Notes under the pieces: generated by a model | Databases searched by the model: none | What the model was told of the DNA's origin: nothing | Seen by the model: only the letters and a program-made list of their open reading frames with translations | Translations under genes and position numbers: made by a program | Assembly (NCBI RefSeq): GCF_007827465.1 | Contig: NZ_VISL01000001.1 | Location: forward strand, 1,378,501-1,442,500 | Length of the DNA: 64,000 nucleotides | Direction: 5' to 3' | Origin: Dokdonia sp. Hel_I_53 | GTDB lineage: Bacteria; Bacteroidota; Bacteroidia; Flavobacteriales; Flavobacteriaceae | In this document: one piece after another, positions 23,309 to 32,489 of the stretch | Layout of the letters: each line of letters begins with the position of its first letter | Numbering within the stretch: position 1 is the stretch's first letter

Positions 23309-26300
23309 GAGGCAATCTCCGTGTTTGAATTATACGCTACTTGTTGACCTTCTTCATTTGCTGCTTCTTCTTCCATTTCTTTTACCGCACGCTCTGAACT
23401 TTCTCTAGGTACTTTTCTACCCACTATTAATTTTTCTGTAGTTGTTTTCATCCAATTACTAAAAGACAAGAAAATAGGTAACATCACTAGGGTAAGAATT
23501 GTAGCAAAACCAATCCCATAAGCTATACTTATTGCCATAGGAATTAAAAATTGAGCCTGTCTACTCTCTTCAAAAATAAGTGGAGCAAGTCCAGCAATTG
23601 TAGTTATAGAGGTTAAGAAAATAGCTCTAAATCGAGAACGACCAGCATCAAAAATGGCTTCATCAAAGGTCATTCCTTCCCTGAGATTACTATTAAATTT
23701 ACCTATAAGAACAAGCCCATCATTTACCATTATCCCAATAAGCGCAATAATACCTAACATTGACAAAATATTTACTGGAAAATCGTGTATCCAATGCCCC
23801 CAAGCTACCGCGGGCAAGCTCAATGGAATTAATAACAGCAACATTAATGGCTGACTATAGCTACGGAATGTAAAAGCTATCACAATATAAATAAGTAGAA
23901 GTACCGTCAAGCCTACTGGCTTTAGAGATCCAGTAAGTTTACCTGCCTCTCTATTTTGACCTTCATACGATGGTGTCACCGTTGGGTACTTTGATAAGAT
24001 CTCTGGCATCACATTATTTTGCAGTTCTGCCATCACATCTGTTGCACTTACTTCCTTTGGATTTTCAAGATCTGCAGATATTTGAATTTCACGTCTACCT
24101 TCTAGATGATTTATAGCTACATCTCCACGATCAATAGTGTACGTTGCTATTTCATTAAGTGGCACTTTTGCTCCGCTAGGTGTTGCGATGCGCATCTCAT
24201 CAAGATCTGTTATTGATGTTCTATTTTCTTTGTCGTAACGTACCCAGACGCGTATCTCATCTTGGCCTCTTTGAAAACGCTGTGCCTGAGTTCCAAAAAA
24301 TCCAGATCTGACTTGAGCCATCACACTTTGGAGATTGAGCCCTAATGCGTAAGCACTTTCATTTAGCTCAAGCCGTATTTCTTTTATTCCTGCGGGGTCA
24401 TTGTCAGTAACGTCTTTAATCTCTGGATTGGACTCTAGATATTCCTTGAGCTCCTCTTTAACCGCTTTTAATTCTGCAATGTTATTTCCCAATAAGGATA
24501 CAGAAACTGGGCTACCACCAAAGTTTCCTCCACTTCCATATACTAAGCTCTCTACACCTACAACCTGCCCTACCTTTTTGCGTAAACGATTTGTGACCAA
24601 TGCGCTTGTAATCTCATTAGGTCGCTCCTCTCCCGGCAATAAATTTAAAGATAGTGAGGCTTGAGAACCTCCAGGACCCACAGTTTTAATTAGATTTTCA
24701 AAAAGCTCAGTATTCGTTCCATTTAGATATTCTGAAGTAAGTTCTTGATTAACTTCGTTTGCCTTGTCTTCAATAAAGGATATAATACTATCAGTAACTT
24801 TTTCATTTGTTCCGTTAGGCATATTGAGTGTTACACGTACGTTATCACTTGCTATTTGTGGAAAGAACGCTCCTCTTATAATCCCTGCTTGAAAACTTCC
24901 TAGCGTTAATATTACAAACACAATAAAAAAGGAAAACATGAGAAACTTGTAATCTAGCGCAAATCTCAAGACAGGACTATATACGTTATCTCGTAACCAC
25001 TGCATAATACGATCACCAAACTCGTTAATGTACCTCAATTTTGAGAATATTTTTGCTATTCCTTTTTTTGGTGCATTACTCTCTGTTCTCAATGCTTTTG
25101 AATGAGCAAGGTGGGCTGGAAGAATAATTAAGGCTTCTACCAAAGAAACTAATAATGTTAGCATCACAATTACAGATACTTCTCCGAAAAATTCACCTAT
25201 ACGACCATCTAAAAACAGAAAAATCCCAAAGGCTAGTATGGTTGTTGTAATGGCACTTAAAATTGGAGGCAATACCTCCATGGTTCCATCTACGGCTGCT
25301 TGTATTGGAGTTTTACCTCGCTCATAATGCTGATAAATATTTTCTGCAATTACAATTCCATCATCTACGAGAATACCAATAACAATGATCATCCCAAACA
25401 GAGATAAAACATTGATCGTGACATTGAAGTATCCAGCTAGCATAAACATCCCTAAAAAAGCAACTGGTAATCCAAACGCTACCCAAAAGGCTAACCTTGT
25501 ATTAAGGAACACAGACAGAAAAATTAAAACTAACAGCATCCCTACAATAGCATTTTCAGTAAGTAATTTTGTACGCTGTACTAAGGTTATTGACAAGTCA
25601 TTTACAACAGCAAGTTGTACGTTATTATATTTTTGATTAAAATTTTCAATGTACTCCTTAGTAGCCTCTGCCGCTCCTATCAGGTCTTCTGTATTAGTAG
25701 AAGTGATCGTTACATTTACTGCTAGATTACCGTTGTAATAATTTGCATTAGGTGTTTCCGAAAAACGGTCTCTAACTTGTGCAACGTCTTTAAGTCTAAT
25801 CGTGCGACCATTTGCGTCAGATCTTACGACCACATTTGACAGCTCATCCCCGTAATAAGATCTATTATTTGCCCTTATTAGATACTCCTCTGCATCTGTT
25901 TTTATTGTACCTCCTGTGGTGAGTATATTAGATCTGCTCACTGCTTGAGAAACCTCCGCAAATGTTAGATTATACGCGAGTAAGCTGTTTTCATTTACCG
26001 CAATCTCAATCTCTTCTGCAGGATATCCAGATACATTTATTTGAGAAATACCATCAATACCACGCAGGTCGTTTTCTACCTGACGGCCTATTTGCTTAAG
26101 TGTTGCTAATTCTACATTGTCACCACTTATAGCAAAAGATATAGTCTGTCGAATGGCTTCTTGTTTGGCAACCACAAGTGGCTCCATACCTGATGGAAAA
26201 GACGGAACACGGTCTACCGCATTCTTTATCTCCAAAAGCATAAAATCTATATCCTTTCCCTTCTCGATTTCTACATTAATGTTTCCACTATTCTCACGAG

Positions 26301-26553
26301 AAGTAGATACGACACGTTCTACACCATCTAATCCTTTTAAATTATCCTCAATTTTAAGTACGATCCCTTCTTCTATCTCTTGAGGAGATGCTCCAGGGTA
26401 AACGACACTTATATTAATATTTTTTGAATCTACTAGCGGAAAAAAAGAAGATTTAAGTGATAAAGCTCCTACAATACCAAAAACAAAAAACATCAATACG
26501 ATCACATTTACTGCGACGTGATATTTTATAAAATACTCTATAATTTTGCGCAT
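23305..26553 (-). CDS. RND-family efflux transporter permease (AcrB/HAE1-like)
   Basis: 1082 residues, full length. TM1 near 12-32, large periplasmic loops after TM1 and TM7, and the proton-relay region FGMIIVIGILVDDGIVIAEN (about 386-405) with paired Asp, mirrored in the second half by LIGIMVNDGLVLIGKFNSNL. It drives drug or metabolite export using the proton gradient, with the membrane-fusion protein encoded upstream and the TolC protein downstream. Stop-start spacing of one base from the upstream gene. Substrate not predictable. Confidence 0.95.
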   Translation of the reverse strand: MRKIIEYFIKYHVAVNVIVLMFFVFGIVGALSLKSSFFPLVDSKNINISVVYPGASPQEIEEGIVLKIEDNLKGLDGVERVVSTSRENSGNINVEIEKGKDIDFMLLEIKNAVDRVPSFPSGMEPLVVAKQEAIRQTISFAISGDNVELATLKQIGRQVENDLRGIDGISQINVSGYPAEEIEIAVNENSLLAYNLTFAEVSQAVSRSNILTTGGTIKTDAEEYLIRANNRSYYGDELSNVVVRSDANGRTIRLKDVAQVRDRFSETPNANYYNGNLAVNVTITSTNTEDLIGAAEATKEYIENFNQKYNNVQLAVVNDLSITLVQRTKLLTENAIVGMLLVLIFLSVFLNTRLAFWVAFGLPVAFLGMFMLAGYFNVTINVLSLFGMIIVIGILVDDGIVIAENIYQHYERGKTPIQAAVDGTMEVLPPILSAITTTILAFGIFLFLDGRIGEFFGEVSVIVMLTLLVSLVEALIILPAHLAHSKALRTESNAPKKGIAKIFSKLRYINEFGDRIMQWLRDNVYSPVLRFALDYKFLMFSFFIVFVILTLGSFQAGIIRGAFFPQIASDNVRVTLNMPNGTNEKVTDSIISFIEDKANEVNQELTSEYLNGTNTELFENLIKTVGPGGSQASLSLNLLPGEERPNEITSALVTNRLRKKVGQVVGVESLVYGSGGNFGGSPVSVSLLGNNIAELKAVKEELKEYLESNPEIKDVTDNDPAGIKEIRLELNESAYALGLNLQSVMAQVRSGFFGTQAQRFQRGQDEIRVWVRYDKENRTSITDLDEMRIATPSGAKVPLNEIATYTIDRGDVAINHLEGRREIQISADLENPKEVSATDVMAELQNNVMPEILSKYPTVTPSYEGQNREAGKLTGSLKPVGLTVLLLIYIVIAFTFRSYSQPLMLLLLIPLSLPAVAWGHWIHDFPVNILSMLGIIALIGIMVNDGLVLIGKFNSNLREGMTFDEAIFDAGRSRFRAIFLTSITTIAGLAPLIFEESRQAQFLIPMAISIAYGIGFATILTLVMLPIFLSFSNWMKTTTEKLIVGRKVPRESSERAVKEMEEEAANEEGQQVAYNSNTEIAS

Positions 26554-26554
26554 A

Positions 26555-27691
26555 CTACTCTGCTTGTGTTTGGGTATCCTTTCCTTCTTGATACATCTTA
26601 ACTAGCATACCAGCATAAGCGCCAGGAACTGGTTTACTAACAATACGCGTTCCATCAGGAACTCCTTTTACAACTACTTCTTTTTCGGAAAAATATACAG
26701 GTTGCACATTTATCATTTCTAGTATAGAATCCCGCACGGTAAAAAGTTGATTTTCTGGCTGTAGTAAGCCTCTAGGTATTGATATAGCGTCTGCCTCTTC
26801 TTTTGCCTCTAATACAGCTTCGAGATATACTCCCTCTTTTAAATCTGACCCCTTCACCTCTATGTATGCATTTATAGTTTGCGAAGCTTGATCTATATTT
26901 CCATTGACACGACTTACTTTACCTATGTATTCTCGCTCCCCATTAATAGTTGTAAGCATCACTTGGCTCCCAATTTTCAATAAATCTGCGTAAGATTTGC
27001 TAATGGCCACCTCAAGTTCATACACACTTGTATCGATAAACTCTCCTAATTTTTGTCCTGGACGAACAAGGGTTCCTTCTGTAACTAGTGTTTCTGTCAA
27101 TATTCCAGAAAATGGAGCAGCAATTCTATACTTGCTTAATCGTTGTTCGAGGTTTTTTACATTGTAATAGGATGTAAGTATATTACGGCCTGAGATAAAA
27201 TACTTTTCCTTTTCTGATGTCATTTCTGGAAGCTCAGGTGTGTTCTTATTTACATCAAATGTATTGAGGTAGGCATTCCACTTTTGAAAAGAATCTGGGT
27301 AATCTAAACGCAGGTCTGGCATAATCGCTGTAATCTGATCATATAGTGCACTTTTCTGAGCTTTAACTTGGGCGTAATATTCTGCGCTATTTAGGCTTAA
27401 TAACGTTTCTCCTTTACGATAGGTTTGTCCTGGTTTAAACAATTTACTACCTCGTTGTAAAACACCTTGAACTTCTGAGAAAAGCTCTAGTCTACGTTGA
27501 GAAACAAGATTTCCATTAGCAGAAATATTAATAGGAACAATTCCATTGTTTACGGTATCTACGAAAACAGTTTTAATAACTTTCTTAGGCTTAGGACGTT
27601 CTTTTTGATTGCTGGCAATTATGGCCTGTGATGCAAAATAGGCTCCTATAATTAATATGAGTCCTACAACTGAAAGTATAACTTTACGCAT
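26555..27691 (-). CDS. HlyD/AcrA-type efflux periplasmic adaptor
   Basis: 378 residues. An N-terminal anchor helix (residues 5-25) is followed by a basic KERPKPKKVIK stretch, then the lipoyl-like half VQGVLQRGSKLFKPGQTYRKGETLLSLNSAEY, a short helical hairpin, the second lipoyl half YRIAAPFSGILTETLVTEGT and beta-barrel domain. It joins the RND pump to the TolC duct. First gene of the four-gene operon, with a -7 box about 57 bases upstream. Confidence 0.93.
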   Translation of the reverse strand: MRKVILSVVGLILIIGAYFASQAIIASNQKERPKPKKVIKTVFVDTVNNGIVPINISANGNLVSQRRLELFSEVQGVLQRGSKLFKPGQTYRKGETLLSLNSAEYYAQVKAQKSALYDQITAIMPDLRLDYPDSFQKWNAYLNTFDVNKNTPELPEMTSEKEKYFISGRNILTSYYNVKNLEQRLSKYRIAAPFSGILTETLVTEGTLVRPGQKLGEFIDTSVYELEVAISKSYADLLKIGSQVMLTTINGEREYIGKVSRVNGNIDQASQTINAYIEVKGSDLKEGVYLEAVLEAKEEADAISIPRGLLQPENQLFTVRDSILEMINVQPVYFSEKEVVVKGVPDGTRIVSKPVPGAYAGMLVKMYQEGKDTQTQAE

Positions 27692-27747
27692 TTAGAGTAG
27701 TTTAAATATATATCCTTAGAGACAAGCAGTCAAAGGATTGGAATTTA

Positions 27748-27755
27748 CAAAGCTA
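27748..27755 (-). promoter_or_regulatory. Candidate -7 box (TAGCTTTG) for the RND operon
   Basis: Full TAnnTTTG match on the minus strand, 57 bases before the adaptor ATG. No clear TTG at -33. The rest of the 300-base spacer (27692-27991) holds one palindrome copy and no gene. Confidence 0.45.
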
Positions 27756-27967
27756 CCTATGTAAAACAGTCGCAGTTGTTAAGAAGTTCTTAAATAAAAT
27801 GTTATAAAAGTTATTATTACAAGGTATTAAGTTATAAGCATGAGAGGGTAATAACTAAGTTACCTTTCCATGTATACCCTAGTACTTCTATATTAAAAAA
27901 AACTGATCGATATACCGAGGAGCACTCTTTATGTAGAACCTCTTTGAGTTAGGGAATTTGCAGAAAT

Positions 27968-27985
27968 ACGCTTTCGCGAAAGCGT
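27968..27985. repeat. Highly iterated palindrome, copy 7 (18-base perfect palindrome)
   Basis: ACGCTTTCGCGAAAGCGT, 6 bases past the ABC-F stop codon (27992, minus strand). Confidence 0.95.
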
Positions 27986-27991
27986 GAAAAT

Positions 27992-29905
27992 TCAACTCAA
28001 CGCGTCTAGCTCTTCAGTGATAGCCTCCCATTCTTCCATTAGGATGTCTAACTTTTTTTTCTTTTTATTGTAGATGTCAAAAAAATCTGCCTTTGCGATG
28101 GTTTCCTCATAATTTACAGCCAGCTCTACATCTAAAGCTTTAACTTCTCGCTCTAGCTTATTAATATTTGCTTCGGCCTTGCTTAATCTATTGTTTAAAG
28201 ATTTGAGTTTCTTCTGATCTTCAAACGATTTTTTACTTTCCTTAGGTTTTTCATCTGTTTTTTTAACAACATCTCGTTTCTCTATATCCCTTAGATTAGA
28301 TACATCACGCTGTTCTAGATAATAATCTATATCACCTAGATATTCTTTTATACGCTTATCCTTAAATTCATACACGCGATCTGTAAGGCCTTGTAAAAAA
28401 TCTCTATCGTGAGAAACTACAATAAGTGTACCCTCAAATTGATTAAGACTATCTTTCAAGACGTTTTTAGACTTTATATCTAAATGGTTTGTAGGCTCAT
28501 CCATTACAAGCACGTTAAATGGTTGTAACATCAATTTTGCTAAGGCTAACCTATTACGTTCCCCTCCAGAAAGCACCCTTACATATTTATCTACCTCCTC
28601 ACCTCGAAAGAGAAAAGAACCTAAAATATTACGCACATTGGGCCGCGTTTTTTCATCTGCTGCATCAATCATTGTTTCTTCAACAGTTTTTGATCCATCT
28701 AGATATTCAGCTTGATTTTGAGCAAAGTATCCTATCTGGACATTGTGTCCTAGCTTTACATTTCCTTTATGAGATAACTCTCCCACAATGATTTTTGCAA
28801 GCGTAGATTTTCCTTGACCATTTTGTCCTACAAAGGCCGTTTTTGTATCACGTTCTATGAGTAAGTCTATGTTTTGAAGTACATTTTTATCTTCGTAGCT
28901 TTTTTCAACTCCTTCTGCTTCTACAACGACTTTTCCAGGGGTTACAGATACGGGAAATTTCAGAGTCATCACACTATTATCATCCTCATCTACTTCAATA
29001 CGATCTATTTTATCTAACTTTTTTATGAGAGATTGTGCCATTGTAGCTTTAGAAGCTTTGGCGCGGAATTTTTCAATAAGCTTTTCTGTTTGTTCAATTT
29101 GCTTCTGTTGGTTCTTTTGAGATGCAAGCTGCTGCTCTCTTAGCTCTTTACGCAACACAAGATATTCTGAGTATGGCTTTGGGTAATCATAAATACGACC
29201 TAGCGATATTTCAATGGTTCTATTAGTAACGTTATCTAAAAACATCTTATCGTGAGAAACAATAACTACTGCTCCTGTGTATCCCTTTAAAAATGTTTCT
29301 AACCATATTATAGACTCAATATCTAAGTGATTAGTAGGTTCATCAAGCAATAAGATATCATGATTTTGCAATAGTAATTTTGCCAGTTCAATACGCATGC
29401 GCCACCCTCCAGAAAATGTGTCAGTAAGCTTGTCAAAATCATCACGTTTAAAACCTAAACCTTGCAATATACGTTCTGTTTCACCTTTGTAATTATAACC
29501 TCCATGCACTTCATATTGCTCTTGAACTTCATTTACATCAATCATTAATTGATGATAGCCCTCACTTTCGTAATCTGTACGAGTTGCTAGCTGATTGTTT
29601 ATATCATCTAACTGAGCTTCTAGTTTTTTTATTTTGGCGAAAGCCTCATAAGATTCTTCAAGAACTGTGCGCCCTTCTACAAAATCTATATCCTGCTTTA
29701 AGAATCCAATACTTACCTCTTTCTCTATAGCAATAGAACCTGTATCGTATTGCTGCTCACCAGAAATAATTCGTAGCATTGTAGATTTACCTGCTCCATT
29801 TTTACCTACAAGCCCTACCCGATCTCCGTCCCCTAGACGAAATGTTATTTCTTCAAATAAGTATTCGCCTTGAAAAGACACTGAAAGATTATGAATATTA
29901 AGCAT
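27992..29905 (-). CDS. ABC-F family ATPase (Uup-like)
   Basis: 637 residues. Two ATP-binding cassettes with no membrane domain: Walker A GKNGAGKST (about 36-44) and GQNGQGKST, signatures FSGGWRMRIELAK and LSGGERNRLALAK, Walker B LLLDEPTNHLD and LVMDEPTNHLD. The linker between them carries the basic helical arm that reaches ribosome-bound tRNA in this family. A C-terminal coiled coil (about 560-635) fits Uup-type proteins. Probable ribosome-associated translation factor. No drug-resistance link can be read from sequence. Confidence 0.93.
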   Translation of the reverse strand: MLNIHNLSVSFQGEYLFEEITFRLGDGDRVGLVGKNGAGKSTMLRIISGEQQYDTGSIAIEKEVSIGFLKQDIDFVEGRTVLEESYEAFAKIKKLEAQLDDINNQLATRTDYESEGYHQLMIDVNEVQEQYEVHGGYNYKGETERILQGLGFKRDDFDKLTDTFSGGWRMRIELAKLLLQNHDILLLDEPTNHLDIESIIWLETFLKGYTGAVVIVSHDKMFLDNVTNRTIEISLGRIYDYPKPYSEYLVLRKELREQQLASQKNQQKQIEQTEKLIEKFRAKASKATMAQSLIKKLDKIDRIEVDEDDNSVMTLKFPVSVTPGKVVVEAEGVEKSYEDKNVLQNIDLLIERDTKTAFVGQNGQGKSTLAKIIVGELSHKGNVKLGHNVQIGYFAQNQAEYLDGSKTVEETMIDAADEKTRPNVRNILGSFLFRGEEVDKYVRVLSGGERNRLALAKLMLQPFNVLVMDEPTNHLDIKSKNVLKDSLNQFEGTLIVVSHDRDFLQGLTDRVYEFKDKRIKEYLGDIDYYLEQRDVSNLRDIEKRDVVKKTDEKPKESKKSFEDQKKLKSLNNRLSKAEANINKLEREVKALDVELAVNYEETIAKADFFDIYNKKKKKLDILMEEWEAITEELDALS

Positions 29906-29986
29906 ATCTGGATAAGTAAAAATTATAAACCCTTTGTTTTAAGGAGTGCAAAAATGCTTAAATTTGTACTCTAAACCAATGAGATT

Positions 29987-30376
29987 ATGGGATTTCTAAA
30001 AGGATCAAAACTATACAGCATCTTCACAGGCACTTGCCCTGTATGTCAAAATGAATCCATGTATAGAACTCAAAACCCCTATAAGCTTTCTCAAACCCTC
30101 AAAATGCATGAACGCTGCTCTCATTGCGACACAAAATATAAAATAGAACCTTCTTTTTTTTATGGAGCAATGTATGTAAGCTACCCAGTAGGGATCGCAT
30201 TTGCAACCGCAGCTTTTGTAATTACTTATTTGTTATTTGAAGCTACACTCACTAATACTTTTATTGCGATAATAGGCACAATGATCGTTTTTATGCCAGT
30301 GATAATGAGGATTTCGCGTAATATATGGATTAATTTTTTTATGAAATATGACCCTTCAAAAAGCAAAATTACTTAA
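29987..30376 (+). CDS. DUF983 family membrane protein
   Basis: 129 residues. Two CxxC pairs (TCPVCQNESMY at about 18-28 and ERCSHCDTKYKIEP at about 46-59) form a probable zinc ribbon. FFYGAMYVSYPVGIAFA and a following pair of membrane helices (to about 110) are typical of DUF983. Inner membrane; function unknown. Divergent from the ABC-F gene and convergent with the FAD oxidoreductase gene. Confidence 0.85.
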   Translation: MGFLKGSKLYSIFTGTCPVCQNESMYRTQNPYKLSQTLKMHERCSHCDTKYKIEPSFFYGAMYVSYPVGIAFATAAFVITYLLFEATLTNTFIAIIGTMIVFMPVIMRISRNIWINFFMKYDPSKSKIT

Positions 30377-30421
30377 ATACCAACTTTAACTGCAGCTTTA
30401 AATAAAGAGCATATTGATCTA

Positions 30422-31471
30422 TTATTTGTTTGTAAATCTCACACAGTTGAGTTCTTCAGGTATAGACATCCCGTTTTCAATTGCATCATATAAATATTGA
30501 GCTAGCATAGGTCCTGCCATTACCCCCCTTGTCCCTAACCCGTTTATGATTGCAAGTTGTTTGTGCTTAGGATGGACCCCAAGAATAGGTCTTCTATCTC
30601 CAGTTGTGGGTCTTACTCCCGCTTCTTGATCTATAACTTCATAAGATACATTGATAACTAACTCTAACTTTGCGATTAATTCTTCCCTTGCCGAAAGTGT
30701 AGGCTTCCAGTCTTTATCAATCCAATTGTAAGTAGCACCAACTTTGTAAACGTCATTTCCTATAGGAATAATAAAGATAGATGATTTTATGGCTTCAGAA
30801 ATTTTTAAACCTGGCGCTTTTATAAGTAAATACTCACCTTTATTTCCAACAATAGGTAATGAATTAAAATACGGATTATTTTTTACCCCAAAACCTTCGG
30901 CAAAAACTATATACTTCGCCCTATAATTTCCATAAATAGCGTAATCATCTTTAAAGACTATAGTATTATGGGAAAATAACGCTTTCGAGAAACTGCTATT
31001 CTTCTCCAGATAATTGATATAGCTTTTTTGTAAATCTCTAATAGCTAATCTTCCTGTTTCTTGCACCTTCCCGTAATCAAATGGTACATTAACTGCTTTG
31101 TTTGAGTTTCTAATCACAGAAGGGCTCAAGAATCTTTTTAACCCATCTTTATCGCTAGCGGCAAACCAATTGTTTTGATCCTCTATAGAATGAAATACTT
31201 TACGCACGGACAGATCATTCATGAAAGAAACACCGAGCTTGTTTTCTAAACTTTTAAAAAATAATAATGCATTATCAAACTGTTCTACTGCTTTGTAAGG
31301 TAATGTATAGCGCTTTAATATGACTGGATTATATAGTCCCGCTGCGACCTTGCTAGCACTCTCAATACCTTGATCTATCACTAAAAAAGACTTCCCTTCA
31401 CGCTCACAAATATCTGCTAAGCAAATACCCGCAAGACCAAAGCCCACTATAATATAATCTAGATCCTTCAT
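30422..31471 (-). CDS. FAD-dependent oxidoreductase (DAO family)
   Basis: 349 residues. N-terminal FAD-binding YIIVGFGLAGICLADICE (6-23, GxGxxG variant), then AAGLYNPVILKR, a pattern shared with ThiO/MnmC-type amine oxidases, and the C-terminal INGLGTRGVMAGPMLAQYL that closes the FAD site. It oxidises an amine or amino acid; the substrate is unknown. A -7 box sits four bases before the ATG, so the message may be leaderless. Confidence 0.85.
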   Translation of the reverse strand: MKDLDYIIVGFGLAGICLADICEREGKSFLVIDQGIESASKVAAGLYNPVILKRYTLPYKAVEQFDNALLFFKSLENKLGVSFMNDLSVRKVFHSIEDQNNWFAASDKDGLKRFLSPSVIRNSNKAVNVPFDYGKVQETGRLAIRDLQKSYINYLEKNSSFSKALFSHNTIVFKDDYAIYGNYRAKYIVFAEGFGVKNNPYFNSLPIVGNKGEYLLIKAPGLKISEAIKSSIFIIPIGNDVYKVGATYNWIDKDWKPTLSAREELIAKLELVINVSYEVIDQEAGVRPTTGDRRPILGVHPKHKQLAIINGLGTRGVMAGPMLAQYLYDAIENGMSIPEELNCVRFTNK

Positions 31472-31475
31472 CCCA

Positions 31476-31483
31476 CAAAAGTA
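31476..31483 (-). promoter_or_regulatory. Candidate -7 box (TACTTTTG) for the FAD oxidoreductase
   Basis: Full TAnnTTTG match on the minus strand; a TTG lies 23 bases further upstream. Only four bases separate it from the ATG, predicting transcription start at or next to the start codon. Confidence 0.5.
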
Positions 31484-31528
31484 CCTTTTTAGATTAAGTA
31501 TCTAAACAAACAAAATAAACGCTATAAA

Positions 31529-31563
31529 AAAACCACCTAAACAAATAATGCTTAGGTGGTTTT
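31529..31563 (-). terminator. Terminator of the gldKLMN operon
   Basis: AAAACCACCTAA (31529-31540) pairs with TTAGGTGGTTTT (31552-31563) around an 11-base loop, 19 bases past the gldN stop. Confidence 0.8.
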
Positions 31564-31582
31564 GAATCCATGAATATAGTTT

Positions 31583-32476
31583 CTAATAATTCCAGAGATC
31601 TTGTTCAATATCCCTGATAGTCTCTTTGATACGTTGAGATTCTAATAACTGCATCATTGCATTATCACTAATATAATCTTTAACTCTTCGATCACCTTGT
31701 ACATTGTCCTCTCTGTAAATTGTAGCGTCAAAACGGCGACTATTTAACAAATGATCAAATGAAATAGGCATAGAAGTGTTCTTTCTATTAAATGCTTTTG
31801 CCTTGTGAAGTACATCTCTTGCTCCAGGGAACCAAACCCAAAATAATTCAATATCTGCTGCAGAGGCATCATCTAAAAAGTTTACATCTCCAGAAACCGG
31901 AGCAAGCCCTAGTAAACGATACTTTAACTCACCTTGACGCTTATCAATATACCAATATCCACGAATGTGATATGCGTTAATATTGTAAGCTGTAATTTCT
32001 GTACGCTCAATATTATAGTCTGAGATAGGCTCACCAGCATTTAACTGATCATACCCTGCGTCTGAGGTATCAACTTTTACCATTGCCGCACCAAGATCTT
32101 CTAATAATATTTTTTCAGTAAAATACGAGTCTCTGTAAATCGCATCAATCTTCCCATTTTTAATATTCTTAATAAGAACATCAAAAAGTGAGCGACGGTC
32201 AGATCCCATGTTTACCGTATCAATAGGATAATACAATGGAAAATTCACACGTTCATCGAGATCAATAACCTCCCACGTATTTTTTGACCATAGTACGTCT
32301 CGTTTCTCTACATAACCATATGGTAATGGCTCGTCATTGTCTTGTGCTTTTTGATCTTCAGTTATCTCAAACATCTCATCTGGCGTTTTTGCATTAAGGA
32401 TGTTACCTTGTGCAAAAACAGAAGGGACTGTTACTAATAAACCGAGTACGACAAAAAATGATTTCTTAAGACTCAT
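31583..32476 (-). CDS. gldN: Gliding motility/T9SS protein GldN
   Basis: 297 residues with a cleavable signal peptide (MSLKKSFFVVLGLLVTVPSVFAQ). The mature part contains the conserved VEKRDVLWSKNTWEVIDLDERVN stretch (56-78) and ends in helices. GldN/PorN is a periplasmic ring component of the type IX secretion system, working with GldK at the outer membrane. It follows gldM by 13 bases. Confidence 0.95.
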   Translation of the reverse strand: MSLKKSFFVVLGLLVTVPSVFAQGNILNAKTPDEMFEITEDQKAQDNDEPLPYGYVEKRDVLWSKNTWEVIDLDERVNFPLYYPIDTVNMGSDRRSLFDVLIKNIKNGKIDAIYRDSYFTEKILLEDLGAAMVKVDTSDAGYDQLNAGEPISDYNIERTEITAYNINAYHIRGYWYIDKRQGELKYRLLGLAPVSGDVNFLDDASAADIELFWVWFPGARDVLHKAKAFNRKNTSMPISFDHLLNSRRFDATIYREDNVQGDRRVKDYISDNAMMQLLESQRIKETIRDIEQDLWNY

Positions 32477-32489
32477 AATTAATTTTATT